A program made the translations under genes and the position numbers. Shown piece after piece: positions 17,076 to 24,794 of a stretch of DNA of 31,548 bases. The DNA is from Chloroflexota bacterium (GTDB lineage: Bacteria > Chloroflexota > Dormibacteria > Dormibacterales > Dormibacteraceae), in NCBI GenBank assembly GCA_005880175.1, contig VBJR01000217.1, positions 1 through 31,548 on the forward strand, in the 5' to 3' direction. Position 1 is the first letter of the stretch. Every line of letters starts with the position of its first letter. The notes below the pieces were generated by a model. The model did no database searches. It was given only the letters and a program-made list of their open reading frames with translations, and was not told the origin of the DNA.

Positions 17076-17132
17076 CTTGCTGCGCGTGAGAGTGGTCATT
17101 CAGGCCGAGTGACCACTCTCATCCGCAGCAAG
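17076..17132. repeat. Central hairpin of the inverted-repeat region
   Basis: CTTGCTGCG (17076-17084) pairs with CGCAGCAAG (17124-17132), and TGAGAGTGGTCA (17087-17098) pairs with TGACCACTCTCA (17110-17121), leaving a 2-base internal mismatch and an 11-base loop. This is the point where the two outer arms converge. A smaller stem overlaps its left edge: GCAAGT at 17048-17053 can pair with ACTTGC at 17075-17080, suggesting alternative folds. Confidence 0.8.
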
Positions 17133-17167
17133 CCGCAAACTGTGCCGCCCCCGGCCGGCAGATATGC

Positions 17168-17246
17168 CACGACTGGGTCTTGCCGTACACGGGCCACCCT
17201 TCGAAGGCCGGCATGGGTGGCGCCGGTACGGCAAGGCCGTGTCGTG
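17168..17246. repeat. Asymmetric second hairpin of the inverted-repeat region
   Basis: Three stacked paired blocks: CACGAC (17168-17173) with GTCGTG (17241-17246), CTTGCCGTAC (17179-17188) with GTACGGCAAG (17226-17235), and GCCACCC (17193-17199) with GGGTGGC (17215-17221). It exists only on the right side, between the central hairpin and the right outer arm, so it looks like an insertion into one copy of an otherwise symmetric element. Confidence 0.75.
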
Positions 17247-17396
17247 AACCACTTACCACCCAGAGGCAGCACAATGCTAGCCCACCGGAGGCCCCCCTCG
17301 GTGAACGCCCACACCCCGGACGCCGCGCGGCCCCAGGGCGCCCCAGGGCGATGGCCCAGACCCGGAACAGCCCGCAGGCCCGGGAAGAGAGCGCGC

Positions 17397-18221
17397 TCAG
17401 CGCCGGATGTACGCCACCCCCACCGCGCCGGGGCCGATGTGGGTGCCCAGCACCGCGCCGATCTCCCCCACGTCCACCTCGACGTCCGGGAGGTCCGCCG
17501 CCAGGCGGGCCCTGATTCGCTCCGCGTCCTCCGGGGCCTGGGCGTGCATCACCGCCAGGCGCTCGACCGGCAGGTCCTGCCGCAGCCGCTCGATCAGGCG
17601 CGGGATCGCCTTCGCCCGCGTTCGCACCCGGTCCAGCGGCACCACCTTCCCGTCGGCCAGGCTCAGGATCGGCTTCACGTCCAGCACCGTCCCCAGCATG
17701 GCCTGCGCCCTCCCGATCCGACCGCCCATCTCCAGGTAGCGCAGCGTGTCGAGCAGGGCCAGGATGCGCTGCCGCGGCACCCGCTCCTCGACCCGCCGCA
17801 CCGCCGCCTCCAGCGAGCTCGACTCCGCGGCCGTCCGGCACAGATAGGCCAGACAGATCGTCAGGCAGCGGCTGTCGATCACGTGGACCGGGAACCCCTC
17901 CACCGACGCCGCCCCCACCCGCGCCGCCTCCGCCGTGCCGGACAGCTCGCCGCTGATGTGGATCGACACCACGCCCTCGCACTCGTGGCTGAGCCGCTCG
18001 TACACCGTCGCGAAGTCGCCCGGCGCCGGCGCCGACGTCGTCGGCAGCCGGTCCGACTGCCGCAGCCGGTCGAAGAACTGGTCGGTCGTCAGGTCCACCC
18101 GGTCCCGGAACGACTCGGTGCCGAACAGCACCCGCAGCGGCACCACCTCGATGCCGAGGCGCTCGCACCAGTCGGCCGGCACGTCGGCGGTCGAGTCGGT
18201 GACGACGCGGAAGCCGGACAC
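17397..18221 (-). CDS. DegV family fatty-acid-binding protein (FakB-like)
   Basis: A 274-aa DegV protein. Family motifs are present: VVTDSTADVP at the N-terminus, TTSAPAPGDF, HISGELSGTAEAA, the LEMGGRIG block, and KPILSLADGKVVPLDRVRT. DegV/FakB proteins bind one fatty acid in a buried pocket and present it to the kinase FakA for phosphorylation, feeding exogenous fatty acids into phospholipid synthesis. The GTG start at 18221 lies three bases after the stop of the FakA-like gene, so they are co-transcribed. This linkage supports the FakB assignment over other DegV roles. The 3' end faces the long inverted repeat. Confidence 0.9.
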   Translation of the reverse strand: MSGFRVVTDSTADVPADWCERLGIEVVPLRVLFGTESFRDRVDLTTDQFFDRLRQSDRLPTTSAPAPGDFATVYERLSHECEGVVSIHISGELSGTAEAARVGAASVEGFPVHVIDSRCLTICLAYLCRTAAESSSLEAAVRRVEERVPRQRILALLDTLRYLEMGGRIGRAQAMLGTVLDVKPILSLADGKVVPLDRVRTRAKAIPRLIERLRQDLPVERLAVMHAQAPEDAERIRARLAADLPDVEVDVGEIGAVLGTHIGPGAVGVAYIRR

Positions 18222-18224
18222 GCG

Positions 18225-19758
18225 CTACTCGACCGACAGGATGAAGGGGTAGTGCTCCTGGCCCCCGGACTGGACCTCGACCTCGAGGTCAGGGAAGGTG
18301 CCGCGGATGGAATCGGACAGGCGCTCGGCCTGGGAGTCCGTCGCCTGCTGGCCCCGGTAGATCGTGACGAGCTCGTAGTCCGCCGCGCCGATGCCGCTCA
18401 GCGCCGCCCCGACGACGGCGTTGTACTCCTTGCCGGCGTGCTCCAGGCGGTCGTTGATCACCGCGATCACGTCGCCCTTGTGCACGTTCAGCCCGTCGGA
18501 CCGCGTGTCGCGCACCGCGTGCGTGACCTCGATCGTCTGCACGTGCGCCGCCGCCTCCCGCATCGCGGCCGCGTTCTCCTCGAGCGACCGCTCGGGGTGG
18601 AACGCCACCACGGCAGCGATGCCCTGCGGCATCGTGTGGGTCGGCAGCACCTCGAGTGACTTCCCGGTCAGGTCCCCGACCTGCGACGCGGCCAGCACCA
18701 CGTTCTTGTTGTTGGGCAGCAGCAGCACGTGCTGGTAGGGCAGGCGCTCGACCGCCAGCAGCATGTCCTGCGTGCTGGGGTTCATCGTCTGGCCCCCCTC
18801 CACGATCTCGTCCACGCCCAGCCCCCGGAAGATCTCCACCAGTCCGGGCCCGGCCACCACCGCCACCAGCCCGACGCCGTTGGACCGCAGCTCCGCCGGC
18901 TCGGCCGGCTCCGGGGCCTCCGGCGCGGCGCCCTCGTCGCGGATCCGGCGGTGCTGGATGGACATGTCGCCCACGTTCAGGCGGTCGAGCCGGCCGTACC
19001 GGGCCGCGAGCGTGATGACGCGGGACGGGTCGTCGGTGTGGACGTGGACCTTGACCAGCTCCGCGTCGCCGACGACCAGCACCGAGTTGCCGAGCGACTC
19101 GATCTCGTCCCGGATGCCCTCCACGTCGAGGTCCTCGCCCTCGATCAGGAACTCGGTGCAGTAGCCCCAGCCCTCCTCGGGCAGGTCCAGCGTGGCCTGC
19201 GCCGCGGGCCGGGCCGGGCCCTGCTTCGACAGCTCGTCCTCGACCTCCTCGACCGAGCGGAGCATGCCCTCGAGCATGATCTGGAGCCCGTAGCCGCCGG
19301 CGTCCACGACGCCCGCGTCGCGCAGGATCTTGAGCTGGCTCGGCGTGCGCTCGACCGCCGACCGGGCGCCCGCCGCCGGTCCCCTCGGTGGGCTTGCTGA
19401 CCGCGCGGTACGCGGCGTTGGCCGCCTCCTCGAACGCCTCCGCCAGCTCGACCGGGCTCAGCTGGGCCTTGTCCTGGACCGCGCTGGCGAACCCCCGGAA
19501 GATCTGCGACAGGATCACGCCCGAGTTGCCGCGAGCGCCCATCAGGCTGCCGTGCGCGGCGATCCGGGCGATCTTGCTGACCTCGGTCGCCGGCGACTCG
19601 CGGATGTCCTCGACCGCCGATTGGAGCGTCAGCAGCATGTTCGTCCCGGTGTCGCCGTCCGGCACCGGAAAGACGTTCAGGCGGTTGATCTCCTCCTGGT
19701 GCGCGCCCAGCCACGCCAGGCTGCCCAGCAAAGACTGCTTCAGGAGCTGGCCGTCCAC
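18225..19758 (-). pseudogene. FakA-like fatty acid kinase (DhaL/YloV family), reading frame disrupted
   Basis: The N-terminal part (GTG at 19758) has the DhaL Mg-ATP motifs NVFPVPDGDTGTNM and GSLMGARGNSGVILSQ and runs to SKPTEGT near 19381. The continuation, SAVERTPSQLKILRDAGVVDAGG onward, is in another frame from about 19368 down to the TAG at 18225. In the family, roughly 30-35 residues separate these two blocks; here they nearly abut, so about 100 bases (two modulo three) appear to be missing at a very GC-rich point (19365-19380). The C-terminal half holds the middle and DegV-like domains (HVHTDDPSRVI, LLLPNNKNVVLAA, TMPQGIAAVVAF). FakA phosphorylates FakB-bound fatty acid. Asp23 lies 19 bases upstream, DegV directly downstream. 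It is either a real pseudogene or an assembly deletion; the rest of the sequence is not decayed, which favours a recent event or an error. Confidence 0.85.
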
Positions 19759-19777
19759 TCTGCCGGAGCCAGCGCCT

Positions 19778-20182
19778 CTAGAGCTTCCCGTTATCTCCGT
19801 GTACCCCCTGCACGAAGACGTTCACCTCGGCGACCGGCACGCCGGTGGACCGCTCCACCTCGAACCGCACGGCGCTCTTGAGGTTGTGCGCCACCTCCGT
19901 GATCCTGACCCCGTACTGCACCACGACGTAGATGTCGATCGCCAGCTGGCCATCGACGTCGCGGACGTCCACGCCGCGATGCAGGTTCTCTCTTCTCAGC
20001 AGTGTCGCGACGCCGTCGCGCAGGCCACGAGCCGCCATCCCCATGACCCCGTAGCATTCGATCGCGGCGTGGCCGGCGATGGCGCCGACGACCGCCGGGA
20101 AGACCTCGATCCGGCCCTTCTCCCGTGCCGAACGAAGCGTTCCGGTTGGCATCGACTCCTTCTCCGCAGCGCTGAGGTTCAT
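19778..20182 (-). CDS. Asp23/Gls24 family envelope stress protein
   Basis: A 134-aa protein of the Asp23 (YloU) family. The pattern GRIEVFPAVVGAIAGHAAIECYGVMGMAAR and the later IDIYVVVQYGVRITEVAHNLKSAVRFEVERSTG and VAEVNVFVQGV are characteristic. Asp23 proteins are small envelope-associated proteins; YloU is regularly found next to the FakA homologue YloV and near rpmB, as here. ATG at 20182; an ATG ten codons later (20152) is an alternative. A -10-like TACCAT on the minus strand (20199-20194) lies 11 bases upstream and overlaps the rpmB -10. Confidence 0.92.
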   Translation of the reverse strand: MNLSAAEKESMPTGTLRSAREKGRIEVFPAVVGAIAGHAAIECYGVMGMAARGLRDGVATLLRRENLHRGVDVRDVDGQLAIDIYVVVQYGVRITEVAHNLKSAVRFEVERSTGVPVAEVNVFVQGVHGDNGKL

Positions 20183-20193
20183 GAGCAGGGCCT

Positions 20194-20203
20194 ATGGTAC
20201 AAT
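20194..20203. promoter_or_regulatory. Overlapping divergent -10 boxes of the Asp23 and rpmB genes
   Basis: TACAAT on the plus strand (20198-20203) is a good -10 box for rpmB, giving a leader of about 26 bases. TACCAT on the minus strand (20199-20194) is a matching box for the Asp23 gene. The two overlap by two bases, so the promoters should exclude one another. No strong -35 is seen for either. Confidence 0.5.
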
Positions 20204-20235
20204 CCGGCCTCGTTCCTCAACCGAAAGGGTCAAAC

Positions 20236-20421
20236 ATGGCAAAGAGATGCGCAATCTGCGGTAAGAGCCCGCAGTACGGACACAACGTGAGCCACGCCAA
20301 GAACCGCACCAACCGGCGGTTCCTGCCGAACCTGCAGATCGGGCGGGTGCGGATCGGGAAGCAGGTGGTGCGGGCCCGGGTCTGCACGCGCTGCCTGCGG
20401 ACCAACGCGGCGTCCCTCTGA
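20236..20421 (+). CDS. rpmB: 50S ribosomal protein L28, zinc-binding form
   Basis: A 61-aa L28 protein: [29 protein letters not shown] is diagnostic. Two CxxC pairs, CAIC near the N-terminus and CTRC near the C-terminus, form the zinc-binding (C+) version. An AAAGGG ribosome site lies six bases before the ATG. It is divergent from the Asp23-FakA-FakB cluster, a gene order common in Gram-positive-type bacteria. A bacterium with this form may also carry a zinc-free paralogue, not seen here. Confidence 0.97.
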   Translation: MAKRCAICGKSPQYGHNVSHAKNRTNRRFLPNLQIGRVRIGKQVVRARVCTRCLRTNAASL

Positions 20422-20478
20422 CCTGAGCTTCCTGCGGCCGGGCTGCGCGAGAGCGCCCCGGAGGCCCAGCAGCGGGGC

Positions 20479-20673
20479 ATGAAGCGCTGGCTCGTCTTCG
20501 CCCTCGTCTGGCAGGCGCTGGTCATCGTGGGCTGCTTCGTGTATGCCTTCGTCATGACGCGCATGCACCCGGCGGGCCTGGCCTGGATCGCGCCGCCGAT
20601 CGCGGCGCTGCTCGGCACGGCCCTGCCCTACCAGCTCGCCGCCACCCGCCTGCTGCGCGCGGTCCGGCAGTGA
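20479..20673 (+). CDS. Small two-helix membrane protein
   Basis: A 64-aa protein with two hydrophobic segments, about residues 4-26 (WLVFALVWQALVIVGCFVYAFVM) and 33-52, and a positively charged end (ATRLLRAVRQ). No family is recognised. The ATG lies 57 bases after rpmB, and its TGA overlaps the GTG of the next gene by four bases (GTGA), good evidence that it is translated. It may be co-transcribed with rpmB. Codon use matches neighbours. Confidence 0.7.
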   Translation: MKRWLVFALVWQALVIVGCFVYAFVMTRMHPAGLAWIAPPIAALLGTALPYQLAATRLLRAVRQ

Positions 20674-21386
20674 CCGCGCTCGTCCACCGGGTCCGCGCCG
20701 TCAACGAGTCGCGGTCCTCGAACCTGATGCACGACGACGCGTTCGCCCAACGGCTGGGGTTCCGGGGCGGGCTGGTGCCGGGAGCGGCGGTCTACGGCTA
20801 CATGGCAGTCCTGCCCGAGCGGCGCTGGGGCGCCGCCTGGCGCGCCGGCGGCACGATGTCGGCCCGGTTCGTGAAGCCGTTCTACGACGGCGAGGAGGTC
20901 ACGGTGTCGGCCGCCGGGGACGGCGACGTGCTGGACCTGGAGGCGCGCAACCCGGAGGGCCAGGTCTGCGCGACGGGCCGGGCGACCGCGGCCGCCGCCG
21001 ATGCGCCGCCCGACGCCGGCCACTACCCGGCCCCCGAGCTCCCGGCGGAGAGGCGGGCGCCGCTGGACGTGGCCGAGGGCGAGGCGCTGGGGGCCCTGCG
21101 GACCGCCCTGCGGCTGGAGCCGGCCTGGCCGGCCCGGCTGGGCAACGAGGTGCTGATGGCCAGCGTCGCGCTGCCGCCGTGGATCCACGTCGAGACGCGC
21201 ACCCGCCACCTGGCGGAGGTCCGCGACGGCGAGCCGGTCGAGGTCAGGGCGCTGGTCGCCGGCGCCTGGGAGCGCCGCGGCCACCACTTCGTGGACCTGG
21301 ACGTTCTGGTGCTCGGCGAGTCCGGCCGGCCCGCGGCGCAGCTGCGCCACATCGCGATCGTGACGCTGGCGCCTAGGGAAGCCTGA
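20670..21386 (+). CDS. MaoC-like hot-dog fold protein
   Basis: A 238-aa protein starting at GTG. The N-terminal half has the MaoC-like dehydratase pattern: RSSNLMHDDAFAQRLGFRGGLVPGAAVYGYM, with the His-Asp pair at about residues 21-22 near the expected active site, then TMSARFVKPFYDGEEVTV. The second half (from about 150) looks like a second, degenerate hot-dog unit. MaoC-type enzymes hydrate or dehydrate acyl-CoA or acyl-ACP. The substrate cannot be inferred; neighbouring fatty-acid genes make an acyl substrate reasonable. Its 3' end overlaps the convergent AcuC gene by 14 bases. Confidence 0.75.
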   Translation: MTALVHRVRAVNESRSSNLMHDDAFAQRLGFRGGLVPGAAVYGYMAVLPERRWGAAWRAGGTMSARFVKPFYDGEEVTVSAAGDGDVLDLEARNPEGQVCATGRATAAAADAPPDAGHYPAPELPAERRAPLDVAEGEALGALRTALRLEPAWPARLGNEVLMASVALPPWIHVETRTRHLAEVRDGEPVEVRALVAGAWERRGHHFVDLDVLVLGESGRPAAQLRHIAIVTLAPREA

Positions 21387-22476
21387 GCTCCGTCTCCAGC
21401 TCCCGCGACAGCGCCGCCACGTCGCGCTCCAGCAGCGACCACACGCGCTCGCGCGCCGACGCCTCCGGCGCGTACCGCTCCGCGTCCACCAGCTTCGCCG
21501 CCGCCTCCGGGTGCTCCACCATCTCGGCGAACAGCAGCGTCCACGCGCGCGGCACCACCTCCCGCACCGCGTAGCCGCCGCCCCCCGTCGCCACCCAGCG
21601 CCCCTCGCACAGCTCGTGGGCCAGCTCGTGGAACCGGCGGCCGACGTGCGGCCAGATGGCCGTGGACCCGAGCAGGTGGGCCAGCGGGTCCAGGGCGTGC
21701 GTGTCGCAGCCGTCCTGCGTGACCAGGACCGTCGGCCGGAACGCCTTCAGCAGCGGCGGGATCGTGGCCTCGAAGGCCGCCAGCCACGGCTCGTCCCACG
21801 TGTACGGGGCCACCGGCAGGTTGGCCGACGTGCCCCGGGCCGCCCCCACCCCGCTCTCGTCGGGGAAGCCGGTGCCGGGGAACAGGTACCGGCCGCTCTC
21901 GTGCAGGCTGATCGTCAGCACCTCGGGGTCGGCGTAGAACAGCGCCTGCGTGCCGTCGCCGTGGTGCACGTCCACGTCCACGTACGCGACCCGGTGGCCG
22001 CGCGAGCGCAGCCACGCGACCGCGACCGCCACGTCGTTGTAGACGCAGAAGCCGGACGCCCGGTCGCGCATCGCGTGGTGCAGGCCGCCCGCCGGGCTGA
22101 AGGCGTGCAGCGCCGCGCCCGAGTGGACCGCCTCCGCGGCGACCAGGCTGGCGCCCACGACCTCGGCGCACGCGTCGTGCATGCCGAGCGCGACCGGGTT
22201 GTCGGGGGAGCCGAACCCCGCCGACACCGCGTCCCCGCCGATCGGGGCGCCCTCGCTGAGCAGGCGGACCAGCTCCACGTACCGCGGCGAGTGGCACAGC
22301 GCGATCTCCTCGTCGGACGCCCGCCGGGGCGCCAGGACCTCGGCGTACGCGTCGAGACCGAGCTCGTGGATCAGGTCGATGGTGAGCTTGACTCGCAGGG
22401 GTTGGAGCGGATGATCCTCGCTGAGGCGATACGCCATGAGCTCGTCTCCCCAGACGAGGCTGACAGTGCCGGACAC
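21373..22476 (-). CDS. acuC: AcuC-type deacetylase (histone deacetylase family)
   Basis: A 367-aa class I HDAC-like protein. Motifs: PAGGLHHAMRDRASGFCVYND (catalytic His pair), VAYVDVDVHHGDGTQALFY (zinc Asp and His), TQDGCDTHALDPLAHL (third zinc Asp), and ATGGGGYAVREV (final Tyr). FGSPDNPVALGMHDACAE matches AcuC better than other bacterial members. AcuC removes acetyl groups from lysine, for example reactivating acetyl-CoA synthetase; the target here is unknown. In bacteria the QCGADSL stretch is more usual than QDGCDTH, a mild variation. GTG start at 22476 follows a -10-like TAGAGT by nine bases, suggesting a leaderless message divergent from hutI. Confidence 0.9.
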   Translation of the reverse strand: MSGTVSLVWGDELMAYRLSEDHPLQPLRVKLTIDLIHELGLDAYAEVLAPRRASDEEIALCHSPRYVELVRLLSEGAPIGGDAVSAGFGSPDNPVALGMHDACAEVVGASLVAAEAVHSGAALHAFSPAGGLHHAMRDRASGFCVYNDVAVAVAWLRSRGHRVAYVDVDVHHGDGTQALFYADPEVLTISLHESGRYLFPGTGFPDESGVGAARGTSANLPVAPYTWDEPWLAAFEATIPPLLKAFRPTVLVTQDGCDTHALDPLAHLLGSTAIWPHVGRRFHELAHELCEGRWVATGGGGYAVREVVPRAWTLLFAEMVEHPEAAAKLVDAERYAPEASARERVWSLLERDVAALSRELETELRLP

Positions 22477-22484
22477 TGGCCATC

Positions 22485-22491
22485 TACTCTA
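22485..22491. promoter_or_regulatory. Shared divergent -10 boxes of acuC and hutI
   Basis: TACTCT (22485-22490, plus) and TAGAGT (22491-22486, minus) overlap almost completely. The first leads to hutI at 22507 with a short leader; the second leads to the acuC GTG with nine bases between. The two transcription units therefore seem to share one opening site. Confidence 0.4.
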
Positions 22492-22506
22492 TCGAGCGGA
22501 ACCGCG

Positions 22507-23718
22507 GTGATCGAGGCAGACCTGGTCGTGCACGGCATCGGGCAGCTGGTCACCTGCGAGCCGACCCAGGGTGAGGGCCCATTGGGCCTGCTGGAGAACG
22601 CGGCGGTCGCAGCCCGGCAGGGACAGATCGTCTGGGTCGGCCCCACCTCCCGGTGGCAGGGGCGTCTGCAGCTCCCCGCCCACGCGACCATCGTGGACGC
22701 GCAGGGCTGCTGCGTCCTGCCCGGCTTCGTGGACGCGCACTCCCACCTGCTCTGGGCCGGCTCGCGGGCCGACGAGTACGCGGCCCGGGTCCGCGGCCAG
22801 CCCTACTGGGGCGGCGGCATCATGCGCACGGTCCGGATGACGCGGGCGGCGCCGTACGACGAGCTGCTCCGGATCGGGCGGCGCCGGCTCCGGAGCTACC
22901 TCCGCCACGGCATCACCGCGCTGGAGGTCAAGTCCGGGTACGGCCTCGACACGGCGACCGAGGAGCGGCTGCTCCGCGCCGGCACCCAGCTCGCCGAGGA
23001 GACGCCACAGCGGCTCGTCACCACGTTCTTCGGCGCCAACGTGGTCCCGGACGGCGTGGCGCCCGAGGAGTACCTGCGCGAGGTCGTGGACGTGATGATC
23101 CCGCGCTTCCGGCCGCTGGCCGCGTTCTGCGACGCCTGGTGCGACCCCGGCGCGTTCAACGGGGCCCAGTGCCGCCGCATCCTGAACAAGGCGCACGGCC
23201 TCGGCTACCAGCTCAAGCTGCACGCCTCCCAGCTCGCGCCCGGCGACGGCCCCCGCCTGGCGGTGGACCTGGGCGCGACGTCGGTCGATCACCTCGACTA
23301 CCTGCGCGACAGCGACGCCCGGATGCTCGCGGAGTCGTCGGTCGTGTGCGTCGTCTGCCCGGGGACGACCACGAACCTGCGGCTGGCCGGCGAGGGGTCG
23401 GCCCGCGCGCTCGCCGCCGCCGGCTGCCAGCTCGCGATCGCGACCGACTACAACCCCGGCACGTGCTGTTCCGAGAACATGTGCCTGATGATCGGGCTGG
23501 CCTGCCAGGAGCTGGGCCTCTCGCCCGAGGAGGCCGTGCGGGGGGCGACGCTGGGCGGGGCGCGGGCGCTGCGCCTGCAGCGCCAGTGCGGCTCGGTGCG
23601 GCTGGGCAAGCGGTGCGACCTCCTGCTGCTCGACGCCGAGAGCTACCTGGAGCTGCCGTACCGGCTTGGCGTGAACCTGGTGGACAAGACGGTCTGCCAG
23701 GGCCGCCTGGCCGGCTAG
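22507..23718 (+). CDS. hutI: Imidazolonepropionase
   Basis: A 403-aa amidohydrolase-superfamily enzyme that hydrolyses 4-imidazolone-5-propionate to N-formimino-L-glutamate, the third step of histidine breakdown. Diagnostic stretches: LPGFVDAHSHLLWAGSRADEY (metal His pair), EVKSGYGLD, FFGANVVPDG, KLHASQLAPGDG, SVDHLDYL and AIATDYNPGTCCSENM. Length is normal. Start GTG 22507 gives a natural N-terminus (IEADLVVHGIGQL); the much longer open frame upstream is antisense to acuC. It is followed after four bases by the formiminotransferase. The genes for the first two steps, hutH and hutU, are not in this window. Confidence 0.95.
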   Translation: MIEADLVVHGIGQLVTCEPTQGEGPLGLLENAAVAARQGQIVWVGPTSRWQGRLQLPAHATIVDAQGCCVLPGFVDAHSHLLWAGSRADEYAARVRGQPYWGGGIMRTVRMTRAAPYDELLRIGRRRLRSYLRHGITALEVKSGYGLDTATEERLLRAGTQLAEETPQRLVTTFFGANVVPDGVAPEEYLREVVDVMIPRFRPLAAFCDAWCDPGAFNGAQCRRILNKAHGLGYQLKLHASQLAPGDGPRLAVDLGATSVDHLDYLRDSDARMLAESSVVCVVCPGTTTNLRLAGEGSARALAAAGCQLAIATDYNPGTCCSENMCLMIGLACQELGLSPEEAVRGATLGGARALRLQRQCGSVRLGKRCDLLLLDAESYLELPYRLGVNLVDKTVCQGRLAG

Positions 23719-23722
23719 CGGC

Positions 23723-24787
23723 GTGGTCTGGGAGGCGGTCCCCAACTTCTCGGACGGCACCGATCCGGCGCTGCTGGACCGGCTCGGGACCGGCCCGGCC
23801 GTGCTCGACGCGCACGCCGACGCGGACCACGACCGCTGCGTGGTCACGATGGTCGAGGCGCGGCTCGACCGGCTCGCGGCCGCGGTGTTCCGGCGGGTGG
23901 CGCTGGCCGTCGAGCGGATCGACCTCCGCGCCCACTCCGGCGTGCACCCGCGGGTCGGCGCCGCCGACGTGGTGCCGCTGGTGCCGCTGGCCGGCGCGCC
24001 GATGGACCGGACGGTGGCCGCCGCCCGCGGCCTCGGCGAGCGCATCTGGCGGGAGCTGCGAGTGCCCGTCTTCTTCTACGCGGAGGCGGCTGACGGCCGC
24101 CGGCTGGCCGACATCCGGGCCGGCCGGGTCGCGCCCGACCTGGGGGGCGCCGCCCACCCCACCGCCGGGGCCGTCTGCGTGGGCGCCCGGCGCCCGCTCG
24201 TCGCCTACAACGTGGTGTTCGCGGGCCTGCCGCTGGCCGCCGGCCGCCAGGTGGCGGCCGCCATGCGGGAGCTGCCCGGCGTCCAGGCGCTGGCGTTCGT
24301 GCTGCCGGGCGGCCGGACGCAGGTCAGCATGAACCTGACCCGGCCGGACGAGACGGCGGTGCCGGACGCGTACGCCCGCGCCTGCGAGCTGGCCGGCTCG
24401 CGGGGCGCGCCAGAGCTGGTCGGGCTGTGCCCGGCGGCGTCCGCCGGCCCCGGCTGCGACGGCGGCCTGCTGGAGGCACGGATCGCGGGGCTGGTGGGCC
24501 GGAGGGGCGCGGCGGTCGCCAGGGGCGAGCTGGCCCGGCGGCTGGCCGCCGAGGGACGCTTCCTGTGCGACCTGGCGACGGGCCCGGAGACGGTGCTGGA
24601 GGGCGCGGAGCGGGCCGCCGCGCTGCGTGGGCTCCTGCGCGGGGCCGGCCTGGCCACGCCGGACCTGGAGGCGCTGCTGTACGCGGCGGTCCAGGGCCTT
24701 CGCGGCGCCGTGCCAGCCACGACGCAGGCGCGGTTCAGGGGCCGCGTCCAGGTGCTCGATCGCTGGCTCGCGCGCGGTGACCTATAG
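23723..24787 (+). CDS. ftcD: Glutamate formimidoyltransferase
   Basis: A 354-aa protein. The first 300 residues form the two formiminotransferase subdomains: VWEAVPNFSDG at the N-terminus, RIDLRAHSGVHPRVGAADVVPLVPL, and VAYNVVFAGLPLAAGRQVAAAMRE. The enzyme transfers the formimino group of formiminoglutamate to tetrahydrofolate, the next step after HutI. The full cyclodeaminase domain is absent; only about 50 C-terminal residues follow. GTG start at 23723, four bases after the hutI stop. The end carries the -10-like TATAGT that may start the next gene. Confidence 0.92.
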   Translation: MVWEAVPNFSDGTDPALLDRLGTGPAVLDAHADADHDRCVVTMVEARLDRLAAAVFRRVALAVERIDLRAHSGVHPRVGAADVVPLVPLAGAPMDRTVAAARGLGERIWRELRVPVFFYAEAADGRRLADIRAGRVAPDLGGAAHPTAGAVCVGARRPLVAYNVVFAGLPLAAGRQVAAAMRELPGVQALAFVLPGGRTQVSMNLTRPDETAVPDAYARACELAGSRGAPELVGLCPAASAGPGCDGGLLEARIAGLVGRRGAAVARGELARRLAAEGRFLCDLATGPETVLEGAERAAALRGLLRGAGLATPDLEALLYAAVQGLRGAVPATTQARFRGRVQVLDRWLARGDL

Positions 24788-24788
24788 T
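24783..24788 (+). promoter_or_regulatory. Possible leaderless promoter -10 box
   Basis: TATAGT lies at the very end of ftcD, six bases before the GTG of the fusion-protein gene. Transcription from it would begin at the start codon. No good -35 is visible, so the gene may instead depend on read-through from hutI-ftcD. Confidence 0.4.
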
Positions 24789-24794
24789 GGATTC

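Larger units (their letters stand above)
16913..17390. repeat. Long imperfect inverted repeat with nested hairpins between convergent genes
   Basis: This fills the 485-bp gap between the redoxin stop (16911) and the DegV stop (17397); no gene is supported in it. The core arms, 16945-17054 and 17249-17357, are about 87% identical as reverse complements (14 differences in 110), with a perfect 29-base block at 16972-17000 against 17303-17331. Weaker similarity continues outward (GGGCCTG at 16923-16929 and its complement at 17375-17381) almost to both stop codons. The inner 194 bases hold two further hairpins, listed separately. It may act as a bidirectional terminator, or be two inverted copies of a dispersed non-coding element. 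No transposase or target-site duplication is visible. Confidence 0.85.

Noticed and set aside
16913..17390. Integron attC site or a CRISPR array.
   Set aside because: No GTTRRRY-type core sites or integrase are present, and the repeats are inverted arms rather than regular direct repeats with spacers.
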